From assembly GCA_002308875.1 (NCBI GenBank), contig DBWK01000042.1, forward strand, positions 592 through 25,814: a DNA stretch of 25,223 bases, given 5' to 3'. This DNA comes from Treponema sp. UBA1240 (GTDB lineage Bacteria > Spirochaetota > Spirochaetia > Treponematales > Treponemataceae). The notes below the pieces were generated by a model. It saw nothing but the letters and a program-made list of their open reading frames with translations. It ran no database searches and was not told the origin of the DNA. Of the stretch, positions 8,123-14,276 are shown in pieces. Each line of letters starts with the position of its first letter. The stretch's first letter is position 1. Both the position numbers and the translations under genes were made by a program.

Positions 8123-9064
8123 CTACCTGAGCTTTCTTACAACTCTCAGTCTTGCACTTCGGGAAGGAGAATTTCTCTTAACTTCTTCCGTTCCCGGGGC
8201 AACCTTTGCAAGTATCTCTGCCCGTTTTTTACCGCCGCAGGTACAAATCGCCTGTTCAGGTGGACAACTACAGTTTTTAGCAAGGTTTCTGAAAAAAACC
8301 TTTACAATTCTGTCTTCCAGCGAGTGAAAAGTTATTACACCCATCTTCCCGTCAACTTTAAGCACACTGAAAGCACTTTCGAGCACACGCGGCAACCGGT
8401 CCAGCTCGCCATTCACCGCAATGCGGAGCGCCTGAAACGTTTTTGTCGCAGGATGTATCGGCCCATGCCGATAATCAGCAGGAACCGCTCGATAAATAAT
8501 ATCGGCAAGATTTTTTGCGTTCTCAATAACTTCGCAATTTCTTGCCTCAATTATCGCCCTTGCAATCCGCCTACTGAAGCGTTCTTCGCCATACATATAG
8601 ATAAGGTCAGCAAGTTCTTTTTCATTCGTCCTGTTGACAATATCCGCGGCAGAAACTGTCGCCGACGGCGAGAGACGCATATCAAGCGGTTCATCATATC
8701 TAAACGAAAAGCCCCTCCCTGACTTTTCGTAATGAAACAAAGAAATTCCCAAATCAAACAGTATAAGATTCGGTTTTTCGCGATCAGTCGGATAATTTGC
8801 ATAAAAATCATCAAACCAACCATTATAAAAACTAACCCTGTTATCAAATTCAGCAAGTCGCTGTTTTGCTTTTTGCTGAATCACAGGATCAGCGTCTATG
8901 CCAATAACTGACAAATTTTTGTATTTGGAAAGAAAAGCAAAGGTATGCCCGCCCTCCCCCAAGGTGGAATCTATCAACAAAGGATTAGAACCATAACCCT
9001 CATTTTCCGGTGACAGCCATTCCAAACATTCTTCCAGCAAAACAGAAGTATGTGTAATTTCCAC
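8123..9064 (-). CDS. rsmH: 16S rRNA (cytosine-1402-N4)-methyltransferase RsmH (MraW)
   Basis: RsmH uses S-adenosylmethionine to N4-methylate C1402 in the decoding centre of 16S rRNA. The 313-residue protein starts with the family pattern HTSVLLEECLEWL, then has SAM-binding IDSTLGEGGH (31-40) and GIDADP (55-60), DLGISLFHYEKSGRGFSFR, THPATKTFQALRIAVN-like text in the middle (here IHPATKTFQALRIAVN), the HSLEDRIVK motif and the C-terminal SPSRSARLRVVRK. The start is a GTG at 9064 with GGGG six bases upstream, and it fits the family N-terminus exactly. It lies 15 bp behind mraZ, the canonical order. Confidence 0.97.
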   Translation of the reverse strand: MEITHTSVLLEECLEWLSPENEGYGSNPLLIDSTLGEGGHTFAFLSKYKNLSVIGIDADPVIQQKAKQRLAEFDNRVSFYNGWFDDFYANYPTDREKPNLILFDLGISLFHYEKSGRGFSFRYDEPLDMRLSPSATVSAADIVNRTNEKELADLIYMYGEERFSRRIARAIIEARNCEVIENAKNLADIIYRAVPADYRHGPIHPATKTFQALRIAVNGELDRLPRVLESAFSVLKVDGKMGVITFHSLEDRIVKVFFRNLAKNCSCPPEQAICTCGGKKRAEILAKVAPGTEEVKRNSPSRSARLRVVRKLR

Positions 9065-9079
9065 AAAAAGCCCCGCGTT

Positions 9080-9523
9080 TTAAAAGCAAATTGACGAAAG
9101 TTCTTTAGTTGCTTCATTAAAAGAAGCTTCCGTTTCTTCAAGATACGTCCTGTACATTGCAGAATCCCACAGTTCTATATACCTGTTGACCCCTAGCACA
9201 ACACAATCCTTCGATAGATTTGCGTATTCACGCAGACTTTGCGGAATCGAAAGGCGCCCGGCTTTATCGAATTCCACCTCTTGGGCGGGTGCGATAAGAC
9301 GGCGCAAAACAAGACGGGCCTGTGCGTTAAACGGAGATGCAGACTCCATAATTTTGCCTGACAGGTTTTTCCATTCCTCAGGAGTGAACAGCCACAAACA
9401 GCGGTCTAATGCCTGAGTAAGGATTAATACATTACCGGTAAGCTCATTGCGTAAACGAGTCGGAAAAAGGATTCTGCCTTTTTCATCTAATGTGTTTCGA
9501 TACTCACCGGTTAACAGTTCCAT
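9080..9523 (-). CDS. mraZ: Transcriptional regulator MraZ
   Basis: MraZ is a DNA-binding protein of the AbrB/MazE-like double-split beta-barrel fold that usually represses its own division operon. The 147-residue protein carries two tandem copies of the core motif: DEKGRILFPTRLRNEL near residue 13 and DKAGRLSIPQSLREYANL near residue 85. It is first in the operon and its promoter region holds four 10-bp boxes that match the known MraZ TGGG-type sites. The start ATG at 9523 lies within the last of these boxes. GTGGG just before the ATG probably doubles as the ribosome-binding site, although it is very close to the ATG. The C-terminal tail is ordinary in length. Confidence 0.97.
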   Translation of the reverse strand: MELLTGEYRNTLDEKGRILFPTRLRNELTGNVLILTQALDRCLWLFTPEEWKNLSGKIMESASPFNAQARLVLRRLIAPAQEVEFDKAGRLSIPQSLREYANLSKDCVVLGVNRYIELWDSAMYRTYLEETEASFNEATKELSSICF

Positions 9524-9560
9524 CCCACTTTTACCTACTTAATCCCACTTTCTCCCACTT
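9521..9560 (-). promoter_or_regulatory. MraZ operator: four tandem 10-bp boxes
   Basis: Read on the minus strand, 9560 to 9521 is four exact 10-bp units: AAGTGGGAGA, AAGTGGGATT, AAGTAGGTAA and AAGTGGGATG. Three keep AAGTGGGA and one is degenerate. MraZ of Escherichia coli and mollicutes binds TGGG/GTG-type boxes repeated every 10 bp, one helical turn. The array begins at the predicted transcription start and runs through the start codon of mraZ, so bound MraZ would block early elongation or promoter escape. Confidence 0.85.
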
Positions 9561-9566
9561 AATTCT

Positions 9567-9595
9567 ATTCTAAGCACACAAATTTGTTATGTCAA
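9567..9595 (-). promoter_or_regulatory. Sigma70 promoter of the mraZ division operon
   Basis: TTGACA (9590-9595) and TAGAAT (9567-9572) are separated by exactly 17 bp on the minus strand. Transcription should begin near 9560, immediately at the first MraZ box, leaving a leader of about 37 bases. Confidence 0.8.
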
Positions 9596-9633
9596 CGTAA
9601 AAAAATATAGAAAATAAAAAAAATAGTGATTTG

Positions 9634-9663
9634 CTTTACTTTTTTGCTCAACAGCTGTATAGT
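9634..9663 (+). promoter_or_regulatory. Possible promoter of the divergent nuclease-like gene
   Basis: TTTACT (9634-9639) and TATAGT (9658-9663) are 18 bp apart in an AT-rich stretch. The predicted start near 9670 is only about five bases before the ATG at 9675, and there is no Shine-Dalgarno, so the message could be leaderless. The -35 element matches consensus poorly. Confidence 0.4.
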
Positions 9664-9674
9664 ATTTTTAGTTT

Positions 9675-10370
9675 ATGATTAACACGTATAACGAATCAAA
9701 CCTGCACAACTCGCTAAAAAAAATTTTTGCCGAAAGAATAGGTGGAGTTACGGAACATCAAACAGGTGCGTTCGTATGCGACATATACACGCCTGAAACA
9801 ATTATTGAAATACAAACAGCAAACCTTTCTAGCCTCAAAAAGAAAATCAATTTTTTACTCCAAAATCACAATGTGGAAATTGTTTTTCCGGTTGCGGAAC
9901 AAACGGTTATTGAAACCTGGACCGAAGACGGAGAACTTGTTTCAACAAGAAAAAGCCCTAAAAAAGAAGATGCACTCTGTATTTTTAAACAGATAACACA
10001 GCTTTGGCAGTTTGTAGATAACAACAAGTTTTCAATAAGATTGTTATTTATAAATCAAAAACAAATCCGTATAAAAACAGAGGAAAAGATACAACTTATC
10101 AATAAAAGCAGACGTTTTAAGAAAAACTGGTATAAAAAAAACAGAAAACTTCTTTCTATTAATAATGAGCAAGTTTTAAGTTCAAAAGAAGATTATGCAA
10201 AGCTTGTAAAGGAAAGAATAAAAACTGAACAATTCTGCCGCAAGGAACTGGAACAAACCGTCGGAAAAGACGCTGGTGTAATTTTATGGGTTCTTAAAAA
10301 GATGGAAATAATTGAATATACGGAAACAAAAGGAAGAAAAATCTATTATGCCATAAAAAAAGGCTTTTGA
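9675..10370 (+). CDS. Predicted PD-(D/E)XK nuclease-like protein with C-terminal winged helix
   Basis: I do not recognise a named family for this 231-residue protein. Residues 10-75 look like a PD-(D/E)XK nuclease core: Glu20 in the first helix (IFAERIGG), Asp36 on a strand (AFVCDIYTPE) and Glu45-x-Gln47 on the next strand (IIEIQTANL), followed by a basic helix and another strand (VEIVFPV). The pattern E-D-ExQ is common in DNA-processing members of that fold. A basic, Lys/Arg-rich middle follows (about 130-160). Residues 172-231 fit a winged helix (KELEQTVGKDAGVILWVLKKMEIIEYTETKGRKIYYAI). It is divergent from mraZ, stands alone, and looks more A-rich than its neighbours. There is no Shine-Dalgarno. 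It could be a nuclease or a nuclease-derived DNA-binding protein. Confidence 0.75.
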   Translation: MINTYNESNLHNSLKKIFAERIGGVTEHQTGAFVCDIYTPETIIEIQTANLSSLKKKINFLLQNHNVEIVFPVAEQTVIETWTEDGELVSTRKSPKKEDALCIFKQITQLWQFVDNNKFSIRLLFINQKQIRIKTEEKIQLINKSRRFKKNWYKKNRKLLSINNEQVLSSKEDYAKLVKERIKTEQFCRKELEQTVGKDAGVILWVLKKMEIIEYTETKGRKIYYAIKKGF

Positions 10371-10390
10371 TTTCTCAAAAGCCTTTTTTT
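10355..10390. terminator. Bidirectional Rho-independent terminator
   Basis: Left arm AAAAAAAGGCTTTTGA (10355-10370), loop TTTC, right arm TCAAAAGCC (10375-10383) followed by a T tract. The palindrome has A and T tracts on both sides, so it works for both strands. It serves the plus-strand nuclease-like gene, whose TGA stop lies in the left arm, and the minus-strand flaA pair, which ends 10 bp beyond. Confidence 0.85.
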
Positions 10391-10399
10391 TATTTAATT

Positions 10400-11122
10400 T
10401 TACCAGTTATCCGGCAAATCATCCTTGTCGCGGTTTTCAAGCGCGTACAAGTCAGTTACTACACGCAAATCATCGATGTACATGTAATATGAACCGTATG
10501 CTTCGAGCGGATCACAGTCAATCCTGAAACCTACAATTCTCAAACCAGGATTGTCGCCGTAACGAGGATCAGCCTGAACGATTCCATGGATTCCATCCGG
10601 TGACGGAGGAATAGCAACTGTCATTTTTTTCCAACCGGAAAAGTTCAATTTGCCCATGTACAATTCATAGCTTCTTCCAAAGAAGTCCTGAATAAGCAAT
10701 GTTAAAGAATGATTATTATTACGTCCTGCAACCCACAGAGAAACGGTCTTTGTAACGCCTTCTACAGGAAGGGGTCTTGCAGCCGTAACATAAAAACTCT
10801 GATAACCGCGGCGCATAAATTCAACTTTTACACCAAGAACATGAGTATCTTCCTGTCCTTCAAGAACACCTGCAGGAAGCGGATCTTTTGCAGCAGGAGA
10901 ACCATTGAAAAGACGTGATGTAATAATACCGTCATCAATAGGCATATAAACATTCCAAGAAGCCTCACGTTCAAACAAATCAACAGAAACCTCTTTTAAT
11001 GACTGACGGGCAGAATCAGCACCAATTTCATAAGGATTCGGATCAGAAAGACTTGTACTTGATTGAGCAAATACACATATTGCTACGAATAAAACTACTA
11101 ATGCTACAAAGAACTTTTTCAT
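10400..11122 (-). CDS. flaA: FlaA-type flagellar filament outer layer protein (second of pair)
   Basis: FlaA proteins coat the FlaB core of the spirochaete periplasmic flagellum. This 240-residue protein has a Sec signal peptide (MKKFFVALVVLFVAICVFAQ, cleavage after the Ala of VFA likely) and a beta-rich body. Shared FlaA features include VLGVKVEFMRRGYQSFYVTAARP, TVSLWVAGRNNNHSLTLLIQDFFGR, LNFSGWKKMTVAIP, LRIVGFRIDCDP and YMYIDDLRVVTD, and it ends in DDLPDNW. At about 240 residues it resembles the shorter FlaA2/FlaA3 type rather than the longer FlaA1. Its ATG overlaps the previous flaA stop as ATGA, so the two are translated together and the subunits may be made in a fixed ratio. Confidence 0.9.
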   Translation of the reverse strand: MKKFFVALVVLFVAICVFAQSSTSLSDPNPYEIGADSARQSLKEVSVDLFEREASWNVYMPIDDGIITSRLFNGSPAAKDPLPAGVLEGQEDTHVLGVKVEFMRRGYQSFYVTAARPLPVEGVTKTVSLWVAGRNNNHSLTLLIQDFFGRSYELYMGKLNFSGWKKMTVAIPPSPDGIHGIVQADPRYGDNPGLRIVGFRIDCDPLEAYGSYYMYIDDLRVVTDLYALENRDKDDLPDNW

Positions 11123-11847
11123 AGTCCTGCCCCCTTCTCGTCAAATACTTTTGAGTCAAAATCATAACCGTCATAAATATCGGCAAACGTATTTGACAAG
11201 TATTTCAACTGATCAAAGTAAACGGTAAATATATCAACAGGAGCATAAGGTTCTGTTCTAATACGGAAACCAACAAATCTCAAGGTCTTTGCACCTGCGC
11301 GATATCTTGAACGCTGAATCAACCAGCCGGGAATATATGTTTTAATATTTTTCCAACCGATATATGATAATTTTGTCATGGGCAGTGAATGAACACGTCC
11401 GTCTGCGTCGCGGAGAAGAAGATCCAAATTATAAGGATAACCTGCTCCCCAAACCCAAACATCAATATGATCAACATCACCCTTTAAATCTAAGTTAAAC
11501 TGCTGATATTTTCCGTTTGCATCTTTTTTAGCAGGATAAATTTCCAGCCAGTTATCGCCTTTACGATTAAAAGCGGCTTCAACACCAAGAACTTTACCAA
11601 CAACACCATCTTTTTGAAGATACTTTACAGAATTTGGAGCACCTTCAAAATACTGCATTCTAGGGTAACCTTCAGCAATATATCTGCTGCCCTGAACATA
11701 CCAAACCCAATCCACATTCTCTACCTGATCAAAATTATCAATCATGATAGAATCGTAACTGGTTGTTGTTGCAACCTGAGCAAACATCGGCAGCAAAAAC
11801 ACCAGACTTATGAGGACGAGACAAACACTTAACCTGCCCTGTTTCAT
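11119..11847 (-). CDS. flaA: FlaA-type flagellar filament outer layer protein (first of pair)
   Basis: A 242-residue paralogue of the next gene, with signal peptide (positive start, hydrophobic core, cleavage after FAQVA or nearby). Corresponding blocks are VLGVEAAFNRKGDNWLEIYPAK, HIDVWVWGAGYPYNLDLLLRDADGR, LSYIGWKNIKTYIPGWL, LRFVGFRIRTEP and FTVYFDQLKYL. The C-terminus differs from its partner and lacks DLPDNW. It has AAAGGAG six bases before the ATG and a consensus sigma70 promoter about 50 bases upstream. It is exported to the periplasm to join the flagellar sheath. Treponemes carry such tandem flaA genes away from the long flaA1. Confidence 0.87.
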   Translation of the reverse strand: MKQGRLSVCLVLISLVFLLPMFAQVATTTSYDSIMIDNFDQVENVDWVWYVQGSRYIAEGYPRMQYFEGAPNSVKYLQKDGVVGKVLGVEAAFNRKGDNWLEIYPAKKDANGKYQQFNLDLKGDVDHIDVWVWGAGYPYNLDLLLRDADGRVHSLPMTKLSYIGWKNIKTYIPGWLIQRSRYRAGAKTLRFVGFRIRTEPYAPVDIFTVYFDQLKYLSNTFADIYDGYDFDSKVFDEKGAGL

Positions 11848-11899
11848 CCAAAACTCCTTTTATAATTGTCAGAAAAGCTAGTATACTTATTTTCTGTTA

Positions 11900-11928
11900 A
11901 TTATATTTCCTCAAATGCTCTTTGTCAA
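11900..11928 (-). promoter_or_regulatory. Consensus sigma70 promoter of the flaA pair
   Basis: TTGACA (11923-11928) and TATAAT (11900-11905), both perfect, lie exactly 17 bp apart on the minus strand. Transcription should begin near 11893, giving a leader of about 45 bases that ends in the AAAGGAG site. No sigma28-type (TAAA-GCCGATAA) element was seen. Confidence 0.88.
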
Positions 11929-11929
11929 A

Positions 11930-12007
11930 TTATTTGAAGATAATATGAATTATCAGCAAAATCAGTAGAAACAGAAATATCCAATTAAAAAAAATATTTC
12001 TTTTCAT
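11930..12007 (-). CDS. Possible 25-residue hydrophobic peptide
   Basis: A short frame, ATG at 12007 to TAA at 11930, would encode a single-helix membrane peptide (starts MKRNIFFNW, then Ile/Leu/Phe-rich, ends IIFK). It has basic ends as a real transmembrane peptide would. It lies between hslO and the flaA promoter. There is no convincing Shine-Dalgarno, and a T-rich strand yields hydrophobic codons by chance, so this is weak. Confidence 0.15.
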   Translation of the reverse strand: MKRNIFFNWIFLFLLILLIIHIIFK

Positions 12008-12059
12008 TTGTCTATCGGAACAAAACCCAAAAAACTTAACCTGTTGCACTGCAAGATAA

Positions 12060-12995
12060 TCATATTTTTTCGCTCATTTTGGCTTTTAAATCCCTTTTGT
12101 CTATCTTATACACGCTGCCGCAGTAATGACAGACCGTTTCAACAGGCTCTTCCGGATTTGTTTCTACAATCTCTGAAAGTTCCTTTCTGTCAAGATTGAG
12201 AATATGACGTTCAAAAACATCTTTTGAACACGGACAGTCAAATACTACATCACGTTCCAGCGCAACCGACGGATTAAACTCTCTGAAAAGTCCGTAAATA
12301 ATGTCATCTCTGCCGCCTTTCTCGCTGAACCACTGTCCGTACGAGGGCGAAGCCTCAAAAGCCATTTCCACGCGCTGAATGACCTCCTCATTCGCACCCG
12401 GAAGCGTTTGCAAAAACAATCCGCCCGCACCAACAACCCTACCCTTTTTATCCAGCTGAATACTTGTGTTAAAAGCAGTGTTAATCTGCTCGGATTGCAA
12501 AAAATACCATGCAAGATCTTTGGCAATGTTTCTGTGCTTTATTTCTACAGTACCGGTCATCGGTTCAGCCCGCCCCTCAGGAAAGCGCGTTACAGAAACC
12601 GTTCCTGGTCCTAAAAAAGGTGCAAGATCCCAGTTTTCAAGCGGTTTTTCAACAGGAATTCTGTCTTGAAGCAAATAACCGCGTACATAACCTGTGCTGT
12701 CAGCTTCCACCGAAAAACCGGCTGCAGGTCCGTTCGTGTCATAGCGCAGACGCAGCCGTTCCTTTCCTTTCATCGTCGGAATCATAAGCGCCCCGCATAA
12801 ACAAGCCTGCCCCAAAACCATTGTTTCAAGAATCCCAAGATTATGGTTTGCGCGCATTTGATTTATAAAGCGGGTACCGTGGAACAAAGCGCCGCGAAAC
12901 TGTCCGTCTGCCATTACAAAAATACTCATACCGTCCTCTTCAAGACTGTTTATATGAGAAACGAGTTCACTGTCATTTATTTCTGCTTTTATCAT
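12060..12995 (-). CDS. hslO: Redox-regulated chaperone Hsp33 (HslO)
   Basis: Hsp33 is a cytosolic holdase that becomes active when oxidative stress releases zinc from four cysteines. From the ATG at 12995 the protein has 311 residues, near family length. The zinc cysteines are Cys254 and Cys256 (DCPCSKD) and Cys289 and Cys292 (VCHYCGS), the CxC...CxxC pattern. The N-terminal chaperone domain has GAGGLFLQTLPGA and ALFHGTRFINQM. The frame is open to 13055, but that adds an unlikely basic 20-residue extension without a ribosome site. The chosen ATG also lacks a Shine-Dalgarno. A -10 like TATAAC lies six bases before it, so a leaderless message is possible. Confidence 0.93.
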   Translation of the reverse strand: MIKAEINDSELVSHINSLEEDGMSIFVMADGQFRGALFHGTRFINQMRANHNLGILETMVLGQACLCGALMIPTMKGKERLRLRYDTNGPAAGFSVEADSTGYVRGYLLQDRIPVEKPLENWDLAPFLGPGTVSVTRFPEGRAEPMTGTVEIKHRNIAKDLAWYFLQSEQINTAFNTSIQLDKKGRVVGAGGLFLQTLPGANEEVIQRVEMAFEASPSYGQWFSEKGGRDDIIYGLFREFNPSVALERDVVFDCPCSKDVFERHILNLDRKELSEIVETNPEEPVETVCHYCGSVYKIDKRDLKAKMSEKI

Positions 12996-13001
12996 ACAAC
13001 C

Positions 13002-13030
13002 GTTATACAGGAACAGGGGCTTTTTTTCCA
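13002..13030 (-). promoter_or_regulatory. Possible promoter of hslO, leaderless spacing
   Basis: TGGAAA (13025-13030) and TATAAC (13002-13007) are 17 bp apart on the minus strand. The -10 lies six bases before the ATG at 12995, so the predicted start falls on or next to the A of the ATG. Confidence 0.4.
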
Positions 13031-13059
13031 GTCCTTTAGTTATTCTACTGCACAACTAC

Positions 13060-13088
13060 TTGAAAAATGCCGAAGATTTTTGTATTAT
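13060..13088 (+). promoter_or_regulatory. Sigma70-type promoter of rpoZ-miaA
   Basis: TTGAAA (13060-13065) and TATTAT (13083-13088) are 17 bp apart, with an overlapping TATAAT at 13086-13091. Transcription would begin near 13095, just ahead of the AGAGG site of rpoZ. Confidence 0.6.
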
Positions 13089-13107
13089 AATTTGATAGAG
13101 GCGTATG

Positions 13108-13299
13108 ATGATATTTCCATTGGAACAATTAGTAAAATTCAAAGATAATATTTACGAAATCACCTGTGCTGCCAGCCGCCGTGCATACCAGCTATCAAGG
13201 CTCGGTGATCCCATTATTGAAGAAAACGAAGGAAAGGTTGTTTCTCTTGCCGCAAAACAGCTTTTTACACACGACGTAAAATACGAACTGGACAAATAA
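13108..13299 (+). CDS. rpoZ: RNA polymerase omega subunit
   Basis: RpoZ helps assemble RNA polymerase by holding the beta-prime C-terminus. The 63-residue protein begins MIFPLEQLVKF and contains the family core ITCAASRRAYQLSRLGDP followed by KVVSLAAKQLF, the helix that contacts beta-prime. Two ATG codons are adjacent at 13105 and 13108. AGAGG lies three bases before the first and six before the second, so I prefer the second. It is first in a two-gene unit with miaA, 5 bp apart. The protein is short, as in other treponemes. Confidence 0.92.
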   Translation: MIFPLEQLVKFKDNIYEITCAASRRAYQLSRLGDPIIEENEGKVVSLAAKQLFTHDVKYELDK

Positions 13300-13304
13300 C
13301 GTAA

Positions 13305-14276
13305 ATGGGAACTTTCCCGATACCGGTTCTAATCATTTTCGGTCCGACAGCGTCGGGCAAAACATCAGTAGTTGAGCGTTTGTTTTCCGCAAACGCTCAA
13401 TCTTTTTATGCAGGAAAAGCGGAAATTATAAGCGCAGATTCCATGCAGGTCTACAAAGGGCTTGACATAGGAACTGCAAAGCCCGACACCGACCTGTTAA
13501 AAAAACTTCCACACCATCTTATCGATATGTGTTCTCCGAGCGAGCAGTTTGGCACAGGTGAATTTGTGCGTCATGCGGACGAAGCCTGCAAAGAAATTTT
13601 TGCAAGGGGCAAGCTTCCTGTTGTGGCAGGAGGAACGGCATTTTACATTAAAAACTTTATGTACGGCCTCCCTGTAACGCCCGAAGCTGACGAAGATACA
13701 CGAAACCGCATAAAGCAAGAAATGGAAACTCTAGGCGCAGAACTAATGCTTGAAAAGCTTAGAGGAGTCGATCCAGTTACCGCTTCCCGGCTACACGTTC
13801 ATGACGAATACCGTATAAAGCGCGCACTGGAAGTATACGTTGCAAGCGGAAAACCGCTCTCTGAGTTTGAACTTTCAGCAAAACTTCGCAGTGAATATGT
13901 TTTCTGCGCTATTGCGCTTGAACGTCCTCGTGAAGAACTGTACGAACGTATTAATGCAAGAGTGTTCAAAATGATGCAGCAAGGGTTGTTTGATGAAGTA
14001 AAAAACCTTGTACAACAAGGCTATACGAAAAGCGATCCTGGAATGAAGGCAATCGGTTACGGAGAGTTTTTTGTAACAGCAAAAAAGCAGGGATGCAGCC
14101 TTGAGGAAGTTGATACCGATGCCGTTACACGGCTTATCCAGTCCAACAGCAGACGATACGCAAAACGGCAGATAACATTTATTAAGGCATTGCCGGACGT
14201 TAAGTGGATTCACGCGGATGATGCGGACAGAATCGAAAAAAAGCTTTCCGATTTTTTGCGCCGGCAGAATTTCTAA
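13305..14276 (+). CDS. miaA: tRNA dimethylallyltransferase MiaA
   Basis: MiaA transfers the dimethylallyl group to N6 of A37 in tRNAs that read UNN codons. The 323-residue protein has the P-loop GPTASGKT at 13-20, DSMQVYKGLDIGTAKP at 45-60, HHLIDMCSPSEQFGTGEFV, VAGGTAFYIKNFMYGLP, and C-terminal GYGEF and RYAKRQITFIK, all typical. Length is normal. It starts 5 bp after rpoZ and has no clear Shine-Dalgarno, so it is probably coupled to rpoZ. Its stop codon overlaps that of the convergent pgeF by 4 bp. Confidence 0.96.
   Translation: MGTFPIPVLIIFGPTASGKTSVVERLFSANAQSFYAGKAEIISADSMQVYKGLDIGTAKPDTDLLKKLPHHLIDMCSPSEQFGTGEFVRHADEACKEIFARGKLPVVAGGTAFYIKNFMYGLPVTPEADEDTRNRIKQEMETLGAELMLEKLRGVDPVTASRLHVHDEYRIKRALEVYVASGKPLSEFELSAKLRSEYVFCAIALERPREELYERINARVFKMMQQGLFDEVKNLVQQGYTKSDPGMKAIGYGEFFVTAKKQGCSLEEVDTDAVTRLIQSNSRRYAKRQITFIKALPDVKWIHADDADRIEKKLSDFLRRQNF

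Noticed and set aside
7533..8327. A 264-codon plus-strand frame opposite murF, ftsL and rsmH
   Set aside because: Antisense to three confident genes, low-complexity Ser/Leu-rich product, no motif.
8551..8856. A 101-codon minus-strand frame overlapping rsmH
   Set aside because: Out of frame with RsmH, which shows all its motifs across this span.
9521..9560. Short tandem repeats seen as a possible CRISPR or origin iteron array
   Set aside because: The units are 10 bp with no spacers and match MraZ boxes next to mraZ itself, so an operator explains them fully.
12996..13055. N-terminal extension of Hsp33 (20 residues)
   Set aside because: It has no ribosome site, contains the predicted -10/-35 region, and the family begins close to the ATG at 12995.
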